Positions 1 to 4,896 of a stretch of DNA of 8,172 bases are shown here, one piece after another. The stretch spans positions 1-8,172 of the forward strand of contig PEUD01000045.1 of NCBI GenBank assembly GCA_002780805.1. The letters run 5' to 3'. Position 1 is the first letter of the stretch; each line of letters begins with the position of its first letter. The translations under genes were made by a program, and so were the position numbers. The notes under the pieces are model-generated. The model was given only the letters and a program-made list of their open reading frames with translations. It had not been told where the DNA came from and did not search any database. This DNA comes from Candidatus Omnitrophica bacterium CG02_land_8_20_14_3_00__42_8. GTDB lineage: Bacteria; Omnitrophota; Gorgyraeia; Gorgyraeales; Gorgyraeaceae.

Positions 1-61
1 TGAATTGTTATTTTTTGCCAAAGAACTTAAAAATTTTTGAAGGTTAGGAAACGCGCTAAAT

Positions 62-103
62 TTGAATTACAGCCATAAATATGGTATAGTTATAATAGGA
101 GGG
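62..103 (+). promoter_or_regulatory. Sigma70-type promoter and Shine-Dalgarno for the small secreted gene
   Basis: TTGAAT at 62-67 and TATAGT at 85-90 are separated by 17 nt, and TGG before the -10 makes an extended -10. A second TATAAT lies at 91-96 but has no well-placed -35. A strong Shine-Dalgarno, AGGAGGG (97-103), ends 4 nt before the ATG at 108. The predicted transcript would start at about 97, so the leader is only about 10 nt and is mostly the ribosome-binding site. Promoter calls are by eye. Confidence 0.6.
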
Positions 104-107
104 CAGG

Positions 108-452
108 ATGTTTAAGCTTGCTTTAATATTAATGCCGATTTTCATCATGACATCCGCATACGCCTGCGCAGGCGCGGAATCAGGCCTTGCGGCAAGCGTG
201 TCATCCTGTTCTTTTTCCGAATGGGTTAACAGCCAGCCGGGCAATAAATCAATTGATGATAATGCCGAAAAAATAGTTTTAAGAGAGCAATGGGAAAGAA
301 ACATCGGGGTAGATATTTTTTACCCTTATTTCAGAGCAAAGGAATTAGAATCAAAGGTAAGGGAAAAGTCAAGCGTCAGGGTATTTAAATTAAAAGGCAA
401 ACCGGAATTTAAAAACAACGAGGCAAAATATATCTTCTCTGTAAAATTTTAA
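108..452 (+). CDS. Small secreted protein of unknown function
   Basis: This 114-residue protein has an N-terminal hydrophobic stretch (about residues 3-17) ending in AYACAGAES, which looks like a Sec signal peptide cut near AYA or ACA. The residue before the first Cys is Ala, but the positions before it do not make a good lipobox, so a lipoprotein is less likely. The mature part is small and charged. It carries a WERNIGVDIFYPYFRAKE segment (about residues 62-79) and a Lys-rich end finishing in SVKF. I do not recognise the family and assign no function. The ATG start is supported by AGGAGGG 4 nt upstream. The stop lies 12 bp from the stop of the convergent PEBP gene, so the two transcripts probably overlap at their 3' ends. 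Being real is likely, given signal peptide, ribosome-binding site and promoter together. Confidence 0.75.
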   Translation: MFKLALILMPIFIMTSAYACAGAESGLAASVSSCSFSEWVNSQPGNKSIDDNAEKIVLREQWERNIGVDIFYPYFRAKELESKVREKSSVRVFKLKGKPEFKNNEAKYIFSVKF

Positions 453-464
453 CCCCTGCCGCTA

Positions 465-968
465 TTATTTCTTAAAAAGCCCTATTAGCTCAGTCTTGGC
501 AAGTATATGGCCATCCATAGCATTCTCTAAATCAGCCTTACGAATCCCTTCTTTTAAATTCAGCTTTGCATCAAGGGCATATACCTTAAAAACATACCTG
601 TGAGTTCCGAACGGAGGGCAGGGCCCATCATAACACATCCTTCCAAAATCATTTACACCCTGTTTCCCTGGCGCGGAACCTTCTTCTATCTCCAAAACAA
701 CAGGCATGTCAAATATTACCCAGTGGACCCAATCCCCGCCGGGCGCATCAGGATCATCAAATATCAGGGCAATGCTCTGGGTTCCCGCAGGGATATCATC
801 TATAATCAGCCCAGGGTTAATATTTTCTCCGCGGCAGGTGAATTTCTTGGGGATATATTCGTTATTTTTGAATTCCGGACTTGTCAATTTCATAACCCGG
901 TTCTCGCCTCCTATTGCCGCTTGCGCCGCTATAAGAAAAATGCAAAGAAAGATAATGCCTTTTTTCAC
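465..968 (-). CDS. Secreted PEBP family protein (YbhB/YbcL, Raf-kinase-inhibitor-like)
   Basis: This 167-residue protein has a signal peptide (Lys2-Lys3, then hydrophobic to about residue 19) followed by a complete phosphatidylethanolamine-binding-protein fold of the bacterial YbhB/YbcL type. Visible landmarks are DDPDAP (71-76), the HW pair (82-83), YDGPCPP (113-119, usually YGGPCPP), GTHRY (121-125) and GHIL (153-156). These line the conserved anion-binding pocket in known PEBPs. The mature length of about 147 residues suits the family. The substrate or partner of bacterial members is not settled, so no reaction is claimed; an export signal places it in the periplasm or outside. The start is GTG with a weak AGGG about 7 nt upstream. 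It is the last of three minus-strand genes (barrel, AsmA-like, PEBP) but is separated from the AsmA-like gene by a strong hairpin, so co-transcription is uncertain. Confidence 0.92.
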   Translation of the reverse strand: MKKGIIFLCIFLIAAQAAIGGENRVMKLTSPEFKNNEYIPKKFTCRGENINPGLIIDDIPAGTQSIALIFDDPDAPGGDWVHWVIFDMPVVLEIEEGSAPGKQGVNDFGRMCYDGPCPPFGTHRYVFKVYALDAKLNLKEGIRKADLENAMDGHILAKTELIGLFKK

Positions 969-979
969 AATATAACCCT

Positions 980-1014
980 AAGGTGACACTCTGACATTGT
1001 CAGAGTGTCACCTT
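980..1014. repeat. Perfect 16-bp-arm inverted repeat (hairpin), 3-nt loop
   Basis: The left arm AAGGTGACACTCTGAC (980-995) is perfectly complementary to 999-1014, with ATT as the loop. It fills almost the whole 50-bp gap between the stop of the AsmA-like gene (1019) and the GTG of the PEBP gene (968). Neither strand shows a real T-tract after the stem, so it is not a textbook intrinsic terminator. It could be an mRNA-stabilising or processing hairpin, or one copy of a mobile palindromic repeat; only one copy occurs here. It is unrelated in sequence to the TGTAGC repeats elsewhere in the window. Confidence 0.85.
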
Positions 1015-1018
1015 GTTC

Positions 1019-1966
1019 TTACCTGCTTTTGAAAAACTTGTTTAACAGTTCCTGGCCTTTTGAAACAAATAATTTCTGTAACACATAGTTAAGATCAGGC
1101 ATTACAGATATGTCAGGGATCTTTCCTTTTATATCGAGGGGTATTGTTATAAGGCCGTCATTATCTGTAAGATATTTGAGTTCCGGCACAATGCTGCCAA
1201 ATGCGCCGGACAGGTCTTTTGGTATAAATAAATCCGCGCTAATTTGTAAACGCTGGTCTATCATGCCGATAGACCCCTTGCTCACAAGATAGAAAGTGTC
1301 TGATTTCACCAGAAGTTTGTCAAAAAAAATCTTACCATCTCTTATTTCAAAATCCGCATTGACAGGCTCAAATACAGTGTAATTCTGGCTCAAGAGCCTG
1401 CTGTATTTTTCAGGCAGGTTATCTTTTAGTTTCTGAACAAGGCCTGGCAGCATGTTCAGCTTATCCAGCGCGGCCTTCAAAACATTCATATCCTCCAATA
1501 CCGCTTTTTCCAGTTTCATGGCCCCTGCCGCGGTTAATGTTTTTAACATATCTTCCTGCGGCAGGCTGTTAATTAAAATATTCATATTTAAATCAAGTGA
1601 ACATCTGAAACTAGGGCTAGCGCCAGGATTTACCACCAGTTCAGGCACGAATAATCTCCGGATCTGAATATCCTTTTTTAGAAGCGGCAGAATTTTCACG
1701 CTCACGCTGAGGTCTTTTGCTTTTAATAACGCGCTGTCCCATGTCTTGTCCTTGTCTTTTATGGCAATGCCTCTTACTTCGATTCCAAACCCGGCCAAAA
1801 GGCCAAGAGAGATATTATCTATCATTACGTCCTTGCCCATGGACTCTTCTAGTTTCGCTATCAATGCGCCTTTGTAGCGATTGGCGTCAAAAGTAAACAT
1901 AAACAAGGCGGCCGCAGCCACCAGAGCCAACGCTAAAACGGAAATTATTATTAGATTTTTTTTCAC
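1019..1966 (-). CDS. AsmA-like inner-membrane-anchored protein
   Basis: This 315-residue protein has one N-terminal membrane segment (about residues 4-24) and then a typical AsmA start: DANRYKGALIAKLEESMGKD (27-46), followed by an ISLGLLAGFGIEVRGIAI strand pattern. A segment resembling AsmA C-terminal domains follows (about residues 205-290, containing EIRDGKIFFDKLLVKSD and later strands). AsmA-family proteins are periplasmic, beta-rich and anchored in the inner membrane, and are linked to outer-membrane lipid or protein homeostasis. At 315 residues it is short compared with E. coli AsmA (about 617) but usual for small AsmA-like proteins. The start is GTG, with a purine-rich GGAAGGAAGAG upstream as a possible Shine-Dalgarno. 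It lies 57 bp downstream of the barrel gene on the same strand, which suggests an envelope operon. Family assignment is good; specific role unknown. Confidence 0.8.
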   Translation of the reverse strand: MKKNLIIISVLALALVAAAALFMFTFDANRYKGALIAKLEESMGKDVMIDNISLGLLAGFGIEVRGIAIKDKDKTWDSALLKAKDLSVSVKILPLLKKDIQIRRLFVPELVVNPGASPSFRCSLDLNMNILINSLPQEDMLKTLTAAGAMKLEKAVLEDMNVLKAALDKLNMLPGLVQKLKDNLPEKYSRLLSQNYTVFEPVNADFEIRDGKIFFDKLLVKSDTFYLVSKGSIGMIDQRLQISADLFIPKDLSGAFGSIVPELKYLTDNDGLITIPLDIKGKIPDISVMPDLNYVLQKLFVSKGQELLNKFFKSR

Positions 1967-2023
1967 CCAGCTCTTCCTTCCTTATACACATCCCCGTCCA
2001 AAAGGAAGGGCGGGGTTCATAGG

Positions 2024-3073
2024 TTAAAATCCTACGTTAAGGCCTGTGTCAAAACTTACGTCCGGGCTCGCCGCAGAGTTTATGTTTTCGGTACAGGCAA
2101 AATGCCAGGACACGTTTTCTTTCTCTTTAAATTTATAATTAACGCCGAGCCCCACATCAATTCCCGGATCATCCAGGGCATTGGTCTCGCTGGAAGGATA
2201 CGGCGTGGAATTCCCTGTAACCTGTGCCACCATGGAAATCCTGTTCGTGAAAAAATACTCCATGCCTAACATCCCGGAAAATATCTCTTTTTTCATGTCC
2301 AGGACGCTAAAGAAACTTGGCTTTTTTATGAATACCGCGTTAAGGCCGCAATAAACGCGTATCCTTTTAAAAAATGACTTATCCGCGGCTACGCCCAGGC
2401 CATAATCAAATTCTCCGCTGCCCGTTAAATCCTTTTTCCTGCCTGTCGGAAATTTCACCGCGGACCTGAAAGAAATATTGGGCATATAAGAATATCCGGC
2501 TTCTTCCATGACCTGATATTTGGCTTTCAATACGACGTCGCCAAGCCCTTCAGAAGAGTGTTTCCTGCCGATCAATTCCTGGGTATTATAAATAAAAGAA
2601 TAGTTATAATTATAAGCCCCCTGACGCGTCCTTGAACGCGGGGTTCTTGCGCCAACAGTATCTTCAACCCCCTCAACAAACCTGTCAAGATACCCGGCCG
2701 ATAAGCTTAAATACGGCACTTCCAGCCCCGCCTCAAGTTTTTCGAAAAGGCCGTATCTCAAGTCCAGAGTCATCCTGGAAACCTCTGCGTCAATATTTAT
2801 GTTGTATAACGACGTGGCCGGGGTAAAACAACTGACTGTTACATTTGAAACAGTGTATCCGGCATTGATGTCGAATTTATTCTGTTCTGTAACACTTGCC
2901 TTATCAGGCTCCATTTGCAGGTAAAATAGGTAGAGCGGCATCTGGTTGCGTATCGGGATGGGGCCTGCCCCGTAGTACCCCTGTGGCGCGGGGCCTGTTT
3001 TCGCGAATGCGCCTGCCGCGCAAAATAAAAAAAAGAATGAAATAAACGCGGCTGATATTTTATGCCTTTCCAA
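2024..3073 (-). CDS. Outer-membrane beta-barrel protein, DUF3187-like
   Basis: The protein has 349 residues when started at the TTG at 3073. I chose that start because AAGGAG (3087-3082) sits 8 nt upstream and the following MERHK plus hydrophobic run is a clean signal peptide, cut near AGAFA (residue 24). A longer frame opens at 3145, but it would put 24 non-signal-like residues ahead and overlap the riboswitch. After cleavage the sequence GPIPIRNQMPLYLFYLQ (about 38-53) resembles the start of DUF3187 proteins. The rest alternates aromatic-rich beta strands (RMTLDLRYGLFEKLEAGLEVPY, GLGDVVLKAKYQ, SFRSAVKFPTGRK) and ends in NVGF, the terminal-Phe signature of BAM-inserted barrels. Function is unknown: porin-like or structural. 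It is the first gene of a minus-strand group with the AsmA-like and PEBP genes. Its 5' region is shared with a plus-strand promoter. Confidence 0.78.
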   Translation of the reverse strand: MERHKISAAFISFFFLFCAAGAFAKTGPAPQGYYGAGPIPIRNQMPLYLFYLQMEPDKASVTEQNKFDINAGYTVSNVTVSCFTPATSLYNINIDAEVSRMTLDLRYGLFEKLEAGLEVPYLSLSAGYLDRFVEGVEDTVGARTPRSRTRQGAYNYNYSFIYNTQELIGRKHSSEGLGDVVLKAKYQVMEEAGYSYMPNISFRSAVKFPTGRKKDLTGSGEFDYGLGVAADKSFFKRIRVYCGLNAVFIKKPSFFSVLDMKKEIFSGMLGMEYFFTNRISMVAQVTGNSTPYPSSETNALDDPGIDVGLGVNYKFKEKENVSWHFACTENINSAASPDVSFDTGLNVGF

Positions 3074-3081
3074 TCTTTTTT

Positions 3082-3087
3082 CTCCTT
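3082..3087 (-). promoter_or_regulatory. Shine-Dalgarno deciding the TTG start of the barrel gene
   Basis: On the minus strand, AAGGAG is followed by an 8-nt A-rich spacer and TTG at 3073. This spacing is optimal and no comparable site precedes the upstream in-frame start at 3145. Confidence 0.75.
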
Positions 3088-3095
3088 GCTGGGTC

Positions 3096-3124
3096 TTGAA
3101 AAAACCTATTTTATATGGTATAAT
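3096..3124 (+). promoter_or_regulatory. Strong sigma70-type promoter driving the riboswitch RNA
   Basis: TTGAAA (3096-3101), a 17-nt spacer and a perfect TATAAT (3119-3124) preceded by TGG (extended -10) form the best promoter in the window. The predicted start is at about 3131, exactly where the riboswitch sequence begins. It lies only 22 bp upstream of the barrel start codon and points the other way. Confidence 0.75.
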
Positions 3125-3145
3125 TGTTATAGCCGATAAGGGCAA
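3117..3145 (-). promoter_or_regulatory. Possible divergent promoter for the barrel gene
   Basis: On the minus strand, TTGCCC (3145-3140) and TATACC (3122-3117) are 17 nt apart and would start a transcript about 37 nt upstream of the TTG at 3073. The match is weak. If real, its -10 overlaps the -10 of the plus-strand riboswitch promoter, so the two would compete for polymerase. Confidence 0.3.
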
Positions 3146-3260
3146 ACCCTAGAGAAATCAGGGGGCGCAAAGCCTACAGGCCTAAATTATTATGACAAGC
3201 CGTAACCAAATGGTTAGTTAGGCAGTCAGTAATAATATGGCGGCTGGGTTGCCGGACGAT
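3131..3260 (+). ncRNA. c-di-GMP-I (GEMM-I) riboswitch aptamer
   Basis: Conserved GEMM-I blocks appear in order: GGGCAAACC (3140-3148), a stem CCCT/AGGG closed by a GAAA tetraloop (3154-3157), GCAAAGCC (3167-3174), GGCCTAA (3179-3185), a long hairpin with arms ATTATTA/TAATAAT and TGAC/GTCA (3186-3196 with 3225-3236) capped by TAACC/GGTTA, and GGGTTGCC (3246-3253). The G-run before CAAACC supplies the guanine expected at the ligand-contacting position of c-di-GMP sensors, where cGAMP-selective GEMM-Ib members carry A. The family senses c-di-GMP and usually controls the gene just downstream. Here there is none: after the terminator the only gene is on the opposite strand. The aptamer call is strong; its target is unknown. 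Confidence 0.9.
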
Positions 3261-3297
3261 AAAAAGCCGAAGCTGATCGCCTTTATCGGCTTTTTTT
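3261..3297 (+). terminator. Intrinsic terminator of the riboswitch RNA, probably bidirectional
   Basis: The arms AAAAAGCCGA (3261-3270) and TCGGCTTTTT (3286-3295) are followed by further T residues to 3297, giving a GC-core hairpin and U-tract directly after the aptamer. Read on the minus strand the same hairpin also ends in GGCTTTTT, so it can serve as the terminator of the convergent GGDEF gene (stop at 3325). The 3' arm plus part of the loop (3279-3291) is complementary to the first nucleotides of the riboswitch transcript (3131-3143), which suggests a terminator/antiterminator switch. Confidence 0.8.
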
Positions 3298-3300
3298 ATT

Positions 3301-3364
3301 TGTAGCCGCAGCGCCTTGCGCTGCTTATATGACAGCATTGACACCATAAGATGGTGCGGCTACA
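3301..3364. repeat. Inverted pair of TGTAGC-type palindromic repeats
   Basis: The forward unit at 3301-3324 starts TGTAGCCGCAG and contains a hairpin with arms GCAGCGC/GCGCTGC. The reverse unit at 3342-3364 ends GCGGCTACA and contains arms CACCAT/ATGGTG around AAG. The TGTAGC ends face outward. The forward unit is identical to 7463-7486. The reverse unit lies inside the 3' end of the GGDEF gene and encodes part of its C-terminal tail. Confidence 0.8.
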
Positions 3365-4803
3365 TCCTGTTTAACCATCCTGTCAAATATTTCGCTAAAT
3401 TCACTCTCTAAGACAAAAAACGGAGCCACATTACACCCTGTAAGGTTTTTTATCTTAGCCAATATCTCCATGTTTCTGGGGTCCAGCATTGCCAGGAGCA
3501 GTACGTTTTTATCTTTCCTGACAGGCAAAACCCCATAATTTTTCATTACCTCAAAAGATATTTTGGAAAACATCTCTTTCATTTCCCTGTTCTCGCTCAT
3601 ATTGCGCATGTCAAAATGCGGGACATTGAATTGCGATTCCAGGGCCCTTGCGACATCGCCTGAACTGGCCATGCCCAGATTTATAATGCTCTGGCCTATT
3701 TTCTGCCCGGTAGCCCAGTGTCTATTAAGCGCTGTTTCAAGCTGTTCAGGCGTAATTATCTGAGATTCGAGCAGTATCTGGCCAAGCGGTTTATGTTTGA
3801 ACCTTTCTTCTCTGCCTGCGCTTTTACTTTCTTCCTTGCAGGGCTCGTCAATAAATACCCTCTTTTCATTCTGTCTGCGGTTCATGAGAAAATTACTGCC
3901 TGGCAGGGTTTTCAAGTAAGTCTTTATCTCCGTGATTATCTCCATCAGCTCCACTATATTTTTTATGGGGAAATACTTGTTATTCGCTATGGCTATTGAA
4001 ATACTCATGAGAGGTGTGTTAATGACATTGCCGCGCCTGTCTTTGGAAACTATATAGGCCCTCTCCCTGTCCTCTTTTGAATAATGAAAATGCGCGGTCC
4101 TGTTAAAAACAAGTATCGATTCAGACGCGATCAATCTGTCCTTGTCAGGTGTCGTGACCACCACGAAATCATCGCCTCCTATATGGCCTACAAAATCAAG
4201 CGGATTGCCGCATCTCTTGACCGTGGTAGCTATGATGTAAGCGATGTGTCTTATGACACTGTCGCCTTTCATGTAGCCGTATCTATCGTTAAATGATTTG
4301 AAATTGTCTATATCGTAATAGGCGACTGAAAAAAGCTTTTTCTCGTCCATCCTTGAGTGTATGGCCTTTTCTATCTGTTTATTCCCAGGAAGTTTCGTGA
4401 GGGCGTTCGCGTAAAGCTGGTGGCTGGTCCTGCGCAGTGCCAGCTCCATCCTGACTTCAAGGTCTATCGGATCAGGCGGATTGGCAATATAATCGTCCAC
4501 GCCCTGCTCTATCTCCAGCATTTTTTTTCTTATCTGCTTTTTGTCTATAAGGACTATTATAGGGATATGCGCGGTGAGAAAATCTTCCTTCAATGCCTTG
4601 GACACCTTGAGGCCGTCCATGTCAGGCAGGCCCCAGTCTATGATTATAATATCCGGCTGTTCCCGCCTTACCATCTCAAGGACAACGGAGCCTTTAGCGG
4701 TGGTAATGGTATCGTAATCCCATGCCTTCAGCAGGTATTGAATTATCTCCGCAATCCCTGCTTCATGTTCAGCTAACAATGCCTTCTTTTTCCCTGGGTT
4801 CAT
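3325..4803 (-). CDS. Receiver (degenerate) - GGDEF variant - MshEN/T2SSE_N signalling protein
   Basis: This is a 492-residue soluble protein with three domains. Residues 7-125 form a receiver domain with Asp56 in DIIIIDWGLPDMDG, but the usual Thr is Ile86 and the usual Lys of TKP is Asn108 (IANPP), so phospho-signalling may be lost. Residues 135-305 form a GGDEF domain with LTKLPGN (135-141) and YYDIDNFKSFND (162-173). The signature is HIGGDDF (207-213) instead of RxGGDEF, and NPLD (200-203) stands where an RxxD inhibitory site would be, so cyclase activity is uncertain. Residues 338-477 resemble the N-terminal domain of GspE/PilB/MshE. The second half-motif (KIGQ, ending ESQ, 368-391) keeps the c-di-GMP-binding pattern; the first has Pro and His at key positions. 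There is no ATPase domain. The last 11 residues come from a repeat. The transcript is probably leaderless. Likely a c-di-GMP-responsive regulator of a pilus or secretion machine (inference). Confidence 0.85.
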   Translation of the reverse strand: MNPGKKKALLAEHEAGIAEIIQYLLKAWDYDTITTAKGSVVLEMVRREQPDIIIIDWGLPDMDGLKVSKALKEDFLTAHIPIIVLIDKKQIRKKMLEIEQGVDDYIANPPDPIDLEVRMELALRRTSHQLYANALTKLPGNKQIEKAIHSRMDEKKLFSVAYYDIDNFKSFNDRYGYMKGDSVIRHIAYIIATTVKRCGNPLDFVGHIGGDDFVVVTTPDKDRLIASESILVFNRTAHFHYSKEDRERAYIVSKDRRGNVINTPLMSISIAIANNKYFPIKNIVELMEIITEIKTYLKTLPGSNFLMNRRQNEKRVFIDEPCKEESKSAGREERFKHKPLGQILLESQIITPEQLETALNRHWATGQKIGQSIINLGMASSGDVARALESQFNVPHFDMRNMSENREMKEMFSKISFEVMKNYGVLPVRKDKNVLLLAMLDPRNMEILAKIKNLTGCNVAPFFVLESEFSEIFDRMVKQDVAAPSYGVNAVI

Positions 4804-4813
4804 TTATAGTTTT

Positions 4814-4842
4814 ATTATATATCAAAAAAATGGCGCAGTCAA
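4814..4842 (-). promoter_or_regulatory. Sigma70-type promoter for the GGDEF gene, near-leaderless
   Basis: On the minus strand, TTGACT (4842-4837), a 17-nt spacer and TATAAT (4819-4814) match the consensus closely. The -10 ends 10 nt before the ATG at 4803, so transcription should begin about 3-4 nt upstream of the start codon. No Shine-Dalgarno is present. This separates the gene from the upstream TPR glycosyltransferase gene as its own unit. Confidence 0.7.
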
Positions 4843-4852
4843 CTTATAGTGA

Positions 4853-4886
4853 TGTAGCTGCAGAGCTTGCTCTGCCCTTGCGCTGT
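4853..4886 (+). repeat. Single TGTAGC-type palindromic repeat unit with partial second unit
   Basis: TGTAGCTGCAG starts a unit with hairpin arms GCAGAGC/GCTCTGC (4860-4875) and is followed by CCTTGCGCTG, which matches the loop and right arm of the other unit subtype. It lies between the stop of the TPR glycosyltransferase gene and the -35 box of the GGDEF gene. Confidence 0.75.
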
Positions 4887-4896
4887 AACAGCATGT

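Noticed and set aside
1..61. Possible end of an upstream gene or regulatory RNA at the window start
   Set aside because: The stretch is AT-rich with no frame, hairpin or motif that I can support.
600..986. Plus-strand frames over the PEBP gene
   Set aside because: They are antisense shadows; the minus-strand frame carries all PEBP motifs.
1992..2015. GC-rich hairpin (CCCCGTCC/GGGCGGGG) as a terminator after the barrel gene
   Set aside because: On the minus-strand RNA the stem has a C-A mismatch and no U-tract follows, so termination cannot be claimed; it may only be chance base composition.
3074..3145. Longer N-terminus for the barrel protein starting at 3145 on the minus strand
   Set aside because: It adds 24 residues ahead of a clean signal peptide, overlaps the riboswitch, and lacks a Shine-Dalgarno; the TTG at 3073 has AAGGAG at ideal spacing.
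3131..3260. cGAMP-type (GEMM-Ib) rather than c-di-GMP riboswitch
   Set aside because: The key ligand-contacting position lies in a run of G (GGGCAAACC), as in c-di-GMP sensors; cGAMP-selective members carry A there. A binding test would settle it.
3298..4776. Plus-strand open frames after the riboswitch as its regulated gene (for example 3563-3763, 3718-3999, 4357-4776)
   Set aside because: They run antisense to the well-supported RR-GGDEF-MshEN gene, lack ribosome-binding sites and resemble no protein family.
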